Notes: generated by a model from the letters alone, not told the origin. Counted from the stretch's first letter, positions 37,267 through 46,558 are shown. The stretch: 64,000 nt of DNA from CBDEGU01 sp965238045 (GCA_965238045.1 CBDEGU010000007.1:496001-560000), one strand, 5' to 3'. Translations and numbers: made by a program.

Positions 37267-37449
37267 TCAGGCATCCACGGCGATACGCGCAACACCGGAT
37301 CGCGGGTGGTCCTCACTGAATGTGTAGGCATTGGCGTTAACGAGCAGGAGATCGCCCGGCGGCGGGGGCGGCGCGGAACAGTGGAGTGTCGCCGCGAGGC
37401 AGAAGATCAAAAGACCAAACAAAACCAACTCGTTCGCGCGCAACACCAT
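37267..37449 (-). pseudogene. Amidohydrolase N-terminal relic (lipoprotein signal only)
   Basis: 60 codons: signal peptide with lipobox ('LLIFCLAATLHCSAPPPPP') and then 'GDLLLVNANAYTFSEDHPRS', the usual opening of YtcJ-type amidohydrolases ('ADLLLVNGNVYTFDE'). It stops after 'GVARIAVDA', where about 500 more residues would be expected. No continuation is seen in the 40 bases before the RidA gene start, so a deletion removed the rest. It may still produce a short lipopeptide. Confidence 0.6.
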
Positions 37450-37585
37450 CGGCCCCTTGGAAGCAGACTGCTTCCAAGTATAGAAGGAATCGGTGCAGCG
37501 GGAACCAGAGGCGTTGGGAGGCCGGCCCTCGCTTGCGGCTAGAGGTTCCCTCGCCTTGGAAGAAGCGATTCCGCGGGGGCCGTAG

Positions 37586-37903
37586 CTAGACTGGGTCGGT
37601 CGCCGCGGCCAGGGTCGGGACCGAGAGCAGACCGATCTCCCGCAGGTGTTCGATCAGTTCGGCGGCTTCTTCGGTGCGGATGAAAAAGCCATACTTGAGC
37701 ATGTCCTTGGCCTCTTTCTGAGAAGCGCCATATTCGAGACTCAGCCGCGCGCACACGCGACCCGAGGCAAGATGGACTCCGACGTACCAACCTTCCTCGT
37801 CGCGAAAGACGCCGAGCCGCAGTGAGAGGCCCTGGTACTCGAAACGCCCTTCCGTACCCCGGGCCTGAATCAACTCCACGCCGGATTCTCGATAGGTCGT
37901 CAT
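37586..37903 (-). CDS. Hypothetical cytoplasmic protein (105 aa)
   Basis: ATG at 37903. The first half is beta-rich ('RFEYQGLSLRLGVFRDEEGW', 'YVGVHLASGRVCARLSLEY') and the second helical ('KDMLKYGFFIRTEEAAELIE'). No signal, membrane segment or recognised motif. Composition and codon use match the neighbours, so it looks like a real gene. It stands alone: upstream 276 bases lead to the E1 beta gene stop, and downstream is the amidohydrolase relic. Confidence 0.5.
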   Translation of the reverse strand: MTTYRESGVELIQARGTEGRFEYQGLSLRLGVFRDEEGWYVGVHLASGRVCARLSLEYGASQKEAKDMLKYGFFIRTEEAAELIEHLREIGLLSVPTLAAATDPV

Positions 37904-38179
37904 CGCCTTCCTTCCTAGCCCTATATGCTTCGAGGGGTTGCCGGTACTAGTTCGGCCACTCGGCGCCCTAGATGATCTGCCTTCTTATCCTGTCTCCAGT
38001 ATCGCAGATTCGTCACCGAGCGAGCGCCGAGGCGGATCCGTGCTGTTGAGCTTGCCGGCAATGACGGGCCTGGGAGGCAAGAAGGGTATGGGGACCCGAT
38101 GGCAAAGGCGCGGCAATAGAGCGGGGAGGTAGCAAGGCAGCGGGTCTCCGCGAGGCGCGCGCCACGGGGGGCTAGGGGA
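37904..38179. other. Intergenic gap, nothing recognised
   Basis: 276 bases between the 105-residue hypothetical gene and the end of the E1 beta gene. No tRNA fold, convincing terminator or conserved open frame was seen. Confidence 0.4.
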
Positions 38180-39154
38180 TCAATAGCGGTAGAGCCAGCG
38201 GGCTTTCTCGAGTACTTTCTCGACGTTCGGCAGGAAGGCTTCTTCCAGAGGCGGGCTGAAGGGAACGGGAGTATCGGCGGCGGCGATGCGAACGAGCGGG
38301 CCGTCGAGCGAGTCGAAGGCGTGTTCGCCGATGATGCCGGCCAACTCGCCGCCCAGCCCGCCGGTAAGCGTGTCTTCGTGCAGCAGAATCACCTTGCCGG
38401 TCTTGCGGGCCGTGGCCAGAACGGCTTCACGGTCCAGCGGCGCCAGAGTGCGAAGATCGAGCACTTCGATGTCGATTCCCTCGGCGGAGAGTTTCTCGGC
38501 TGCCTCAAGCGCCAGGTGAACCATCCAGCCGTAAGTGATGATGCTCAAGTGGGCGCCTTCGCGCTGGATAGCCGCCTTGCCCAGCGGCACGATGTAGTCC
38601 TCGCTGGGAAGTTCCTCTTTGATGCTGCGATAGAGGCGCTTGTGTTCGAGAAAAATCACCGGATCGTTGTCGCGGATGGCGGCCTTGAGCAGTCCCTTGG
38701 CGTCGCGCGCGGTCGCCGGCTCGACGACCTTCAAGCCGGGCGTGTGGACGTAGGGCATCTCCGGGTTCTGGGAATGGAACGGGCCGCCGTGGATGCCGCC
38801 TCCGGTGGGCGCGCGGATGACCATGGGAACCGAGGCTCCCCAGCGGTAGCGGCACTTAGCCGCGAAGTTCGTGATCTGATCGAAGGCGCAGCCCATGAAA
38901 TCGGCGAATTGCATTTCCACGACCGGACGCAGTCCGTTGAGCGCCGCGCCGGTGCCGGCCCCGATGATCGCCGACTCCGAGAGCGGAGTGTCGATCACGC
39001 GGCGCTCGCCAAACTCATCGAGAAGACCCTTGGTGACCTTGAACGCGCCGCCGTAGACGCCGACATCCTCGCCCATCACAAATACCGACTCATCCCGCCG
39101 CATCTCTTCGAAGAGGCCTTCGCGAATCGCTTCCAGGTATGTTGTTTGCGCCAT
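38180..39154 (-). CDS. 2-oxoacid dehydrogenase E1 component, beta subunit (pyruvate/branched-chain type)
   Basis: 324 residues from ATG 39154 ('MAQTTYLEAIREGLFEEMRR'); the frame extends upstream without a better start. Conserved features: 'VFVMGEDVGVYGGAFKVTKG', 'DTPLSESAIIGAGTGAALNG' (the TPP-contacting Glu), 'GGGIHGGPFHSQNPE', and a C-terminal transketolase domain 'LEVLDLRTLAPLDREAVLA'. It forms the alpha2beta2 E1 decarboxylase with the product of the gene 73 bases upstream. Whether the complex acts on pyruvate, acetoin or branched-chain oxoacids cannot be decided here, because no E2 or E3 gene is adjacent. Confidence 0.92.
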   Translation of the reverse strand: MAQTTYLEAIREGLFEEMRRDESVFVMGEDVGVYGGAFKVTKGLLDEFGERRVIDTPLSESAIIGAGTGAALNGLRPVVEMQFADFMGCAFDQITNFAAKCRYRWGASVPMVIRAPTGGGIHGGPFHSQNPEMPYVHTPGLKVVEPATARDAKGLLKAAIRDNDPVIFLEHKRLYRSIKEELPSEDYIVPLGKAAIQREGAHLSIITYGWMVHLALEAAEKLSAEGIDIEVLDLRTLAPLDREAVLATARKTGKVILLHEDTLTGGLGGELAGIIGEHAFDSLDGPLVRIAAADTPVPFSPPLEEAFLPNVEKVLEKARWLYRY

Positions 39155-39227
39155 GGGGTCCGTGGTGAGGCCTCGGTTGTGTTTCGGTATTCGGGCGCGC
39201 AAGAGCGGCGTTGTCGCGCGGTCGTGG

Positions 39228-40226
39228 CTAGCTCTGCTCGTATACGTTGTCTTCGAGCGTGCCGGGCTCGGGATGCGGTTGGGCCAAGGCCCACTCGACG
39301 GCGTCGTCGATTTCCTCGAGAATGCCTTGCCGTATTTCCTTGAACTCGGACTCGGAGGCCCAGCCGCGCTCCACCATGTGCTTCTGTAGCCTCAGGATCG
39401 GGTCCTTCCTCGACCATTGCTCGCGCAATTCCCGCGGCACGTAGTCGGCGGCGTCGTGAGCCGAATGGCCGGCGACGCGGAAGGTCTTGCACTCGATCAT
39501 GTAGGGGCCGGCCCCGGCCCGCGCGTGCGCTATGGCCCGGCGCGTCGCGTGATAGATGGCGATCACATCGTTGCCGTCAATCACTTCCGCGACGATACCG
39601 TAAGCGGGTGCGCGGTCGGCTATGTTTTCGATCGCCATTTGCTGGTTGAGCGGCGTCGAATAGGCGTACTGATTGTTGTTGCAGAGATAGACGATCGGGA
39701 GTTTTTGCACGGCGGCGAAGTTGATCCCTTCATGCCAGTCGCCGCGGCTGCTGGCCCCGTCGCCCCAGTAGTTGAATACGACGCCGGGCTCGCCGCGATA
39801 CTTCATCGCAAGCGCGATTCCCGAGGCGACCGGGATGCTCGCCCCGATGCTGCTGATAATGGGAAGAAGACGCTTCTGCGCACTGCCCATATGCATGTTG
39901 CCGTCGCGGCCGCCGGTCGGTCCGGCCGCCCGGCCCAGGTACTGCGCAAGAATCTCGCGCGCCGTCATGCCGCGAATGAGCAACGCGGCCATGTCGCGAT
40001 GCGACGGGCAGACGTAGTCGTTGGGTTCGGAGAGAATGGCGCTGCCGACGGGAATCGCCTCTTGCCCGCGCCCGGTATAGCAGCCGCCGAGGATCTTGCC
40101 TTGCCTGTAGAGTTTTCGTTCGATGCGGTCTTCCAGCTCCCGCATCATTGCCATGTAGTAGAGAAATCGGTTGGCTAGCTCTGGAGTGATTTCGTGGATC
40201 GTTGATGCGGTCGCTGTAGCACTCAT
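39228..40226 (-). CDS. 2-oxoacid dehydrogenase E1 component, alpha subunit
   Basis: 332 residues from ATG 40226; upstream in-frame codons lack coding character. TPP-binding motif 'VFNYWGDGASSRGDWHEG' followed by 'IVYLCNNNQYAYSTP' (GDG-x-N). Also 'YTGRGQEAIPVGSAILSEPN', 'RDGNMHMGSAQKRLLPIISS' and the phosphorylation-loop region 'RVAGHSAHDAADYVPREL'. It pairs with the beta subunit gene just downstream. It is divergent from the amidohydrolase gene at 40509, sharing a 282-base intergenic region that should hold both promoters. Confidence 0.92.
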   Translation of the reverse strand: MSATATASTIHEITPELANRFLYYMAMMRELEDRIERKLYRQGKILGGCYTGRGQEAIPVGSAILSEPNDYVCPSHRDMAALLIRGMTAREILAQYLGRAAGPTGGRDGNMHMGSAQKRLLPIISSIGASIPVASGIALAMKYRGEPGVVFNYWGDGASSRGDWHEGINFAAVQKLPIVYLCNNNQYAYSTPLNQQMAIENIADRAPAYGIVAEVIDGNDVIAIYHATRRAIAHARAGAGPYMIECKTFRVAGHSAHDAADYVPRELREQWSRKDPILRLQKHMVERGWASESEFKEIRQGILEEIDDAVEWALAQPHPEPGTLEDNVYEQS

Positions 40227-40508
40227 CCCAACAATGGACACTATCGTACCCGGAGGCGAATTGCAACCACCACCCCTACGTGGAACAAGAGCTCTATTCC
40301 GGGCCCTCTGGACCCCGCTGGGGCTAAACGATTCCATGCGGAGGAGTTGCGGGCTCCAGGGCGTCTTTTGGCCAGCCGAAATGGATTTTCCTGCTTGATC
40401 CGGCACTGCTGCTTCTGGTGGTCAGGCGCCGGTGGACGGGGGTGAAACCGTGGCCGGGGCCGTGCTAAACTCATCCCGAAACCGAAAGCTTCCGAGGCGG
40501 GAACAATC

Positions 40509-41819
40509 ATGGGACACCATCACCACGACGGCAATTCACAGCATGGCGACGCACACAGTCGCCGGAAGTTTCTGCACCGAATGGTCGGTTCGTCGCTCGT
40601 CCTCGGGCTGGTTCCTGGCGCTCAGGGTCTGCTCGAGGCGCAGAGCCGCCGGTCACGCAAGTACGATCTCTTGATCAAGGGCGGCAAGCTGGTCGACCCG
40701 GCGCAAGGGATCTCGATGAACCAGGATGTCGCCATCTCGGGACGCAAAGTCGTCAAACTCGCCCAGAACATCCCCGAATCCGATGCTTTTCATGTCCTGC
40801 GGGCGCACGGCAAAATCGTTACGCCCGGGCTGATCGACATGCACGTGCATCTTTACGACGGCGTGACGCCGCTGTCGATTCCCTGCGACCCGAACCACAT
40901 CGCCAAGGGCGTCACCACGGTGGTGGATGCCGGTTCGGCCGGTGCGCATACGTTTCCAGGCTTCCGCAAATACGTCATCAATCAGGCCGACACCCGCGTC
41001 CGGGCGATGCTCAACATCTCGGTGATCGGCCAGTCCGCGCTCTCGCGCGACAATGTCTGGGGCGAGCTGCTCGAGTTGCGCTATGCGAATCCGAAACTTA
41101 CCGCCGCTACGATTGAGAAACATCGCGATGTGATTTTGGGAGTGAAAATCCGGCTGACACGCAACATCGCCGGTGAGCATGACCTCAAGGTGCTCGGCAT
41201 GGCCCGGGAGGCGGCCGACGCGGTGAAACTGCCGCTGATGATTCATATTGGCGGCTCGCATTCGCCGTTGAAGGACTTGCTGGCCATGCTCAAGAAGGGC
41301 GATATCGTGACGCATAGTTTCCGGGGCGGCGACGGAGGCATTCTCGATGACAGCGGACGCATCTTGCCGTCGGTGCACCAGGCCCTTGCCCGCGGCGTGC
41401 ATCTCGATATTGGCCATGGCGCCGGAAGCTTTTCGTTCGATACGGCGGAGAAGGCGCTCGCGCAGGACGTGCTGCCCGGCACGATCTCCAGCGATGTTCA
41501 CCAGTGGAATGTGAACGGGCCGGTGTTCGATCTCGCCACCACGCTGTCGAAGTTCATGCAGCTCGGGCTCAGCCTCGATCAGGTCATCGAGCGGGCCACC
41601 AAGAATCCGTCGCTGATTCACGGTCAGTTCAAGGGCCTGGGCACGCTGAGAGTAGGCGCCGAGGCCGACGCCGCTGTGTTCTCGCTCGACGAAGGCGATT
41701 TCGTCTTCACCGACGCCCTCGGCGCCACCCGCATCGGGCATCAGCTTCTGCGGCCAGTCGCTACGGTCAAGGCCGGGCATCTTTATGGGATGGCTTCTAT
41801 TCCCGTGGAGCGACTGTAG
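40509..41819 (+). CDS. Amidohydrolase/deacetylase-family metallohydrolase, Tat-exported
   Basis: 436 residues. The N terminus is a natural His-rich stretch ('MGHHHHDGNSQHGDAHS') before a twin-arginine signal ('SRRKFLHRMVGSSLVLGLVP'). The TIM-barrel hydrolase follows: 'YDLLIKGGKLVDPAQGIS', 'TPGLIDMHVHLYDGVTPLS' (H-x-H), 'HRDVILGVKIRLTRNIAG' (the Lys that is often carboxylated), 'LMIHIGGSHSP', 'DIVTHSFRGGDGG' and 'GTISSDVHQWNVNGP' (catalytic Asp). Relatives are dihydroorotase-like or D-aminoacylase-like. It is a paralog of the broken gene at 30346. The His stretch might hold metal before or during export. Confidence 0.88.
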   Translation: MGHHHHDGNSQHGDAHSRRKFLHRMVGSSLVLGLVPGAQGLLEAQSRRSRKYDLLIKGGKLVDPAQGISMNQDVAISGRKVVKLAQNIPESDAFHVLRAHGKIVTPGLIDMHVHLYDGVTPLSIPCDPNHIAKGVTTVVDAGSAGAHTFPGFRKYVINQADTRVRAMLNISVIGQSALSRDNVWGELLELRYANPKLTAATIEKHRDVILGVKIRLTRNIAGEHDLKVLGMAREAADAVKLPLMIHIGGSHSPLKDLLAMLKKGDIVTHSFRGGDGGILDDSGRILPSVHQALARGVHLDIGHGAGSFSFDTAEKALAQDVLPGTISSDVHQWNVNGPVFDLATTLSKFMQLGLSLDQVIERATKNPSLIHGQFKGLGTLRVGAEADAAVFSLDEGDFVFTDALGATRIGHQLLRPVATVKAGHLYGMASIPVERL

Positions 41820-41865
41820 AGAAGCGGAACGCCGGTTTCAGGGAAGCGGAACAGAACCCACCGTG

Positions 41866-43176
41866 ATGCCACGACTACGCTATGCCGTTTTCCTGGCGCT
41901 TTGCTCGCTTGGCTGCTCCGCCACCGGGCAGAACATCCGTTCCCTCACCATTCTCCATACCAGCGACCTTCATGCGCGGTTCTTGCCCGACGCCGAGGGC
42001 AGAGGCGGCTTTGCTTACGTCGCGGGCGCGATCCAACAGGAAAAAGCGAAAGCGCATGGCTCGACGCTTGTTCTCCACGCCGGCGATTTCGTGCAGGGCT
42101 CGCCGGTCTCGACGATCTTTGAAGGCTTGCCGGTCTGGGAGGTGGCGAACCATTTGGGAATCGATGTCAATACGCTCGGAAACCACGAGTTTGACTACGG
42201 CTGGCGGAAGATTCCCGAGTTTCTCGCCCGAGCCCGCTTCCCCACCGTCAGCGCCAATGTCGTCAACGATCAAGGACGCCTGCTTACCGAGAAACCCTAC
42301 GTGATTCGCGAAGTTAACGGCATGCGTATCGCCGTGATCGGCGCTCTCACCGCCGACCTTCCCAAGATCACCAAGACCGAATTTCGCGGCCCCTGGAAAG
42401 CTTTGCCGGTCGCCAAGACCGTCGAGCCTCTCGCCGCGCGGCTGCGGCCGGACGTGGATCTGGTCGTGTTGCTTTCCCACACTTTCGATTACGAGGACGA
42501 CGAAGTGCTTCAGACCGCCAAGTCGGTCGATGTCATCGTCGCCGGCCACAACCACGGCGGGCAAGAAGAGGTCAAGGTGGTTGATGGCCGGATCTGCGTC
42601 AAGGTGCGGTCCTACGGCCGCGAGTTGGGGCGGCTCGATTTGTGGGTGGACGTTGCGAACAAACGGGTTGTCTCTTACCAGTGGCAAAAGCTTCCCATCC
42701 ACAAGGATATCTATCCGCCCGATGAGGTCGTCGCGAAACTGGTCGATCACTGGGAAGCGAAGGTTTCAGAGATCGTCGACGTGCCGATCGGCCGCTCGGG
42801 GCGGCGGCTGGGCTCGCGCGATCTCAAACCGCTGATTGAACGAACCATGGCTCGCGCCGCCGGCGCCGACTTGGCGTACATGAACCGGGGAGGGATCCGC
42901 GACGCGCTGCCGGAGGGCGAAGTTCTGGCGCGTCACGTCTGGAACATCTTGCCCTTCGGCAACTCGATCTATGTCGGGAGTTTCCTGGGCAAGGATCTTC
43001 CGAAAGAAGTCCGTGGCGGCCAGAACATTGATCGCGATCGCAACTATGTCGTAGCCACGAACAGCTTCATCGGCGACCGCTGGAGGGAGCAGGGTTCCGC
43101 CTTGCGAGACACAGGAGAGCTGGTCAGAGACGTGGTGATCGAATCGATTCGAAATCGCCGCTTCCTTGCCAAGTGA
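41866..43176 (+). CDS. Exported 5'-nucleotidase-like metallophosphatase
   Basis: 436 residues from ATG 41866 (GTG three bases earlier also possible); the longer frame from 41785 overlaps the previous gene. A lipoprotein-like signal ('AVFLALCSLGCSATGQ') precedes the calcineurin-type domain: 'LTILHTSDLHARFLPD', 'VLHAGDFVQGSPVS', 'VNTLGNHEFDYGWRK', 'VVLLSHTFDYEDDE' and 'VIVAGHNHGGQEEV', all metal ligands present. The C-terminal 5'-nucleotidase domain has 'GADLAYMNRGGIRDALPEGE' and 'VWNILPFGNSIYVG'. It would release phosphate from nucleotides or UDP-sugars outside the cytoplasm. It starts 46 bases after the previous gene, likely one operon. Confidence 0.9.
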   Translation: MPRLRYAVFLALCSLGCSATGQNIRSLTILHTSDLHARFLPDAEGRGGFAYVAGAIQQEKAKAHGSTLVLHAGDFVQGSPVSTIFEGLPVWEVANHLGIDVNTLGNHEFDYGWRKIPEFLARARFPTVSANVVNDQGRLLTEKPYVIREVNGMRIAVIGALTADLPKITKTEFRGPWKALPVAKTVEPLAARLRPDVDLVVLLSHTFDYEDDEVLQTAKSVDVIVAGHNHGGQEEVKVVDGRICVKVRSYGRELGRLDLWVDVANKRVVSYQWQKLPIHKDIYPPDEVVAKLVDHWEAKVSEIVDVPIGRSGRRLGSRDLKPLIERTMARAAGADLAYMNRGGIRDALPEGEVLARHVWNILPFGNSIYVGSFLGKDLPKEVRGGQNIDRDRNYVVATNSFIGDRWREQGSALRDTGELVRDVVIESIRNRRFLAK

Positions 43177-43209
43177 CCACCACGGGCTGCTTGAGTCGGC
43201 AACGGCGCC

Positions 43210-44142
43210 CTAGCCCGATCGCAAGTCGAGCACGCGGGCCGCGTTGCCGTAAACGATCTTACGGAAGACCTCTTGCGACGGTGCAAGCCGCTTTAGCGCC
43301 GCCAGCGAGGAAGCGCCGATACACTTTCCGTCGTTGCGCCCGCCGCCCCGGCCGTCATGGCACGGGCAATCGGTGCCCCAAATCAGCTTGTCCTGATGGC
43401 GGCCGAGGAAGCCGCGGGTAAAATCCTCGTCCCGCGTAATCGCGTTGAGGCCCGATCCGGCGGCGAGGTCGCCGTACATGTTGGGGTAGTCAGCCAGTAC
43501 ACGGTCGGTGAGACCGCCCAGGCTGACCGGGCCTTTGGGATACATGTCCGCCGGGTCGAGACCGGCACCGATATTGCCCCACCAGCTTTGGGCATGGCCG
43601 ATGAACGTCACTTCCGGGTAGTCCTCAAGGATCTTCGGCAAATTCTCGATCCCCAAATTGTAATTGCCGTGCTCGAAATGTATCAGCACGGGGACGTTCC
43701 TCTCCTTGGCCAAGTCGAAGATGCCCCGCATCTGTGGTGAGTCGAGCGGCAGCTTGAACTTCTGCTCGCCGATGCCAATCGCCCCCTGGTCGAGCCAGCT
43801 CGAAAGCGTCTCCACCGCGTTGGGCGCCGCGGAGTCGGCATTGGCGAACAAGAGAAAGCTTGCTGTGTCCGCCGCGGCAAGCAGGGCGCACTCGTCGTTG
43901 CCGCCGATTCGCTCCAGCAGCCAGCCGGCACCGGGCAGAAAGACGCTCTGGGTTACGGCCAGCGCCTTCTGATGCGCGACGAGCTGCTGGTGAGTGCGGC
44001 CCAGGTGACGTGCGTGCAGGTGCAGATCAAGAATCGGCTCGGCGGCAGGGGCGCCGTCTGGCGGCTGTTCCGCCCGAGGGGAGCCTCCGGCCGCGAGCGC
44101 GGCGGCGCCGAGAAAGCTGCGTCGCGTCATGTGGTTTGTCAC
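43210..44142 (-). CDS. Amidohydrolase-2-type TIM-barrel hydrolase, Tat-exported
   Basis: 310 residues from GTG 44142, or ATG 44130, which better fits the twin-arginine signal 'MTRRSFLGAAALAAGGSPRA'. Metal sites: 'PILDLHLHARHLGRTHQQL' (H-x-H), 'VPVLIHFEHGNYNLGIENL', 'EVTFIGHAQSWWGNIGAG' and 'KLIWGTDCPCHDGRGGG' (Asp). This is the amidohydrolase 2 / metal-dependent decarboxylase-hydrolase group. Export by Tat suggests folding with its metal before translocation. Substrate unknown. Convergent with the phosphatase gene, divergent from argC. Confidence 0.85.
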   Translation of the reverse strand: MTNHMTRRSFLGAAALAAGGSPRAEQPPDGAPAAEPILDLHLHARHLGRTHQQLVAHQKALAVTQSVFLPGAGWLLERIGGNDECALLAAADTASFLLFANADSAAPNAVETLSSWLDQGAIGIGEQKFKLPLDSPQMRGIFDLAKERNVPVLIHFEHGNYNLGIENLPKILEDYPEVTFIGHAQSWWGNIGAGLDPADMYPKGPVSLGGLTDRVLADYPNMYGDLAAGSGLNAITRDEDFTRGFLGRHQDKLIWGTDCPCHDGRGGGRNDGKCIGASSLAALKRLAPSQEVFRKIVYGNAARVLDLRSG

Positions 44143-44364
44143 TGGTCACCGCCGCCCGATATTGCCTGGCGACTGCGTGGCGCCGAAGCGTCATTATGAT
44201 AGCGAACCGAAACGGGCCCTGGTCTCGGACCGGGGGGGCGGACGGGGCTGCTCTGGGCCGGCGCATCTGGGCCGGCGCATCTGGAAGTCTGCATACGAAT
44301 GCGTGAGAAGTTGTCCGGGGGGAGGGGGACTCAGTATCATGAGCTATTCGGGCGAATACGAATC

Positions 44365-45375
44365 ATGGCGAGAAAATTACGAGCGGGAGTTGTCGGTTTT
44401 ACGGGCTATAGCGGCGCGGAGTTGGTGAAGATCCTCAGACGTCATTCGGGGGTGGAACCGGTCTTGCTCGAACATCGCAGCCAGTCCCCTGATGATATGG
44501 CCTTCCTCGCCCCCCAGATCGAACGTCTCCCGTGCAACGACGAAACGCTGAAAACAGGCGACTTGTCCATCGTTTTCCTCGCCACGCCGCATGAAGTTTC
44601 GCACGGCCTCGTGCCGAGGGTGCTCGACGCGGGCCTCAAGGTGGTCGATCTGAGCGGGGCCTTTCGTCTGCGGACGGTCGAGAACTATGAGCGCTGGTAT
44701 CAGTTCAAGCACGAGCGTCCTGATCTTCTCAGCGAGGCCGCCTATGGGCTGCCCGAGTACTTTCGCGCCGTCACGAAGATCGCGCGGCTGGTCTCGAATC
44801 CCGGGTGCTATCCGACGGCGGCGAATCTGGCGCTGCGGCCCCTGGTGACCGCGGGAGTTCTCGACCGCGAGGCGGGAGTGATCTGCGACGCGAAGTCCGG
44901 GGTGAGCGGCGCGGGCAAGAAGCCTTCGGGGAAGACGCATTTTTGCGAAGTCACGGAAAATTTTTCCGCCTATGCGGTGCTCACGCACCGTCACGTGCCC
45001 GAAGTGCTGCTGACCTCCGACATCGAAGAACATGAATTGAGCTTCACCGCGCAACTGCTTCCGCTGCACCGGGGCATTCTCGAAACGATTTATGTCCGCA
45101 CGGCCGAGGCGATGAATTACGAGGATATCGAAGCGCTCTACCGCAAAGTGTATGACGATGAGCCCTTCGTCCGGATTTTCCCCAAAGGCCGGCTGCCGGA
45201 TCTGCAGAACGTGAACCACACGAATTTTTGCGACATCGGGATCGAAGCCGATCCCAAGACCCGCCGAGTGGTCATCGTGGCGGCGATCGACAATCTGGTA
45301 AAAGGGGCCGCCGGTCAAGCGGTCCAAAACATGAACATCATGCTCGGTTTCCCGGAAACCCAAGCCCTGCTCTAG
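44365..45375 (+). CDS. argC: N-acetyl-gamma-glutamyl-phosphate reductase
   Basis: 336 residues from ATG 44365 ('MARKLRAGVVGFTGYSG'); the earlier in-frame start at 44299 adds non-homologous residues. Third step of arginine synthesis. NADP-binding 'VVGFTGYSGAELVKILRRH', the catalytic Cys in 'ARLVSNPGCYPTAANLAL', 'CDAKSGVSGAGKKPSGKTHF' and the His-containing 'YAVLTHRHVPEVLLTSD' are intact. It is followed 70 bases later by argB, so this is an arg operon fragment. Confidence 0.95.
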   Translation: MARKLRAGVVGFTGYSGAELVKILRRHSGVEPVLLEHRSQSPDDMAFLAPQIERLPCNDETLKTGDLSIVFLATPHEVSHGLVPRVLDAGLKVVDLSGAFRLRTVENYERWYQFKHERPDLLSEAAYGLPEYFRAVTKIARLVSNPGCYPTAANLALRPLVTAGVLDREAGVICDAKSGVSGAGKKPSGKTHFCEVTENFSAYAVLTHRHVPEVLLTSDIEEHELSFTAQLLPLHRGILETIYVRTAEAMNYEDIEALYRKVYDDEPFVRIFPKGRLPDLQNVNHTNFCDIGIEADPKTRRVVIVAAIDNLVKGAAGQAVQNMNIMLGFPETQALL

Positions 45376-45445
45376 CAGTCCGGCTTCTACGGCGGGTTGC
45401 TATGCCGGCCAGGTGACGTTCCGCCTCGCCGATTCTGGCCCTCCT

Positions 45446-46219
45446 ATGAAACTGCTCATCAAGATCGGCGGAACGCTCATTGACAACGATGAGCGGCGAG
45501 ACGCCATCGCGCCGGAAATCGCGGCCCTCGGCGCCCAGGCTCACCAATGTGTCGTTGTGCATGGCGGGGGGAAACAGCTCAGCCGCTACCTCAATGCACA
45601 GGGGATACGGAGCGAGTTTCGCGGCGGCTTGCGGGTCACGCCGCCGGAAATCATGGACGCGGTCCTGCGCATTTTCGCCGGCTCGGTCAATCATCATCTT
45701 GTCGCCGCGCTGCAGCGAGAGGGAGTCAAGGCCGTGGGTCTGAGCGGCATTGATGCCGGTATGGTCCAGGCGCGCCAGCTCTCGCCCGATCTCGGCGCGG
45801 TCGGAGAGGTTGAGTCGGTCGACTCTTCTCTGCTGGAGCACCTGAGTTCCCAAGGCTACCTGCCAGTGGTGGCCTGCGTCGCGGGCGGGAAAAACGGTGA
45901 GATCTACAATGTCAACGCCGATCAGATGGCCGTTGCCTGCGCCGCTGATTTCGGAGCCGATCCGCTGATTTTTCTTACCGATGTAGAAGGCGTCTTGGAC
46001 GAGAACGGCCAGCGCCTCCCGCGCCTGACCTCGGCCCAGGCTTGCGATCTGATCGAGAGTGGCGTCGCTCAAGGCGGGATGGAAGCGAAGCTGCGCGCGG
46101 CGGTGGCGGGAATTTCCAAGGGAATCCCCTCGGTTCGCATCGCCCCTGGTGCTTCTCCGAAAGTATTGGAGCGGATCATGGAGGGCGATGACATCGGAAC
46201 GGAAATAAATTCCGCATAA
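45446..46219 (+). CDS. argB: Acetylglutamate kinase
   Basis: 257 residues from ATG 45446 ('MKLLIKIGGTLIDNDERRD'). Amino-acid kinase fold: phosphate-binding 'LIKIGGTLID', 'CVVVHGGGKQLSRYLNAQG', substrate region 'GIRSEFRGGLRVTPPEIMD', 'GEIYNVNADQMAVACAADF', and 'GGMEAKLRAAVAGISKGIPS', where the conserved Lys sits. There is no N-terminal helix of the kind seen in arginine-inhibited hexameric enzymes, so feedback inhibition by arginine is less likely. Second step of the pathway; probably co-transcribed with argC. Confidence 0.93.
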   Translation: MKLLIKIGGTLIDNDERRDAIAPEIAALGAQAHQCVVVHGGGKQLSRYLNAQGIRSEFRGGLRVTPPEIMDAVLRIFAGSVNHHLVAALQREGVKAVGLSGIDAGMVQARQLSPDLGAVGEVESVDSSLLEHLSSQGYLPVVACVAGGKNGEIYNVNADQMAVACAADFGADPLIFLTDVEGVLDENGQRLPRLTSAQACDLIESGVAQGGMEAKLRAAVAGISKGIPSVRIAPGASPKVLERIMEGDDIGTEINSA

Positions 46220-46558
46220 ATATTTTCACTGTTTTCTAAATATCCATAGGGTACGATCAGTGAATCATGGTTCCGGCGGGGACAACTGCCTGCGCCTTAA
46301 CCCTCTCTCTTGCCTCTCCTGTAAGTCATTTTATTTTCAATAAGTTGAATAGGTTTCTTGTGTTCGGATACCCCCGGGGCCGCAAGGTGTTCTGGATTTT
46401 GATCGTCCTGGGGTGAGGCCGAAGACCGAGAGATTCCTTGTTTATCAGACGGATTTCAAAATTATATAAAGAACAATTATTCAAATTTATGATTTATCTG
46501 CTATATACTTTCTGGTACTAACTTTGGCCGGACAAGACTTTTCGGGAGGACCATCGGC
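46220..46558. promoter_or_regulatory. AT-rich intergenic region upstream of the molybdopterin-binding gene
   Basis: 339 bases. The last 130 are the most AT-rich stretch of the window (ATTATATAAAG, CTATATACTTT), in sharp contrast to the surroundings, and probably hold the promoter of the next gene. A clean Shine-Dalgarno GGGAGGA lies eight bases before its ATG. No consensus -35 could be assigned with confidence, and no known riboswitch pattern was recognised. Confidence 0.45.
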
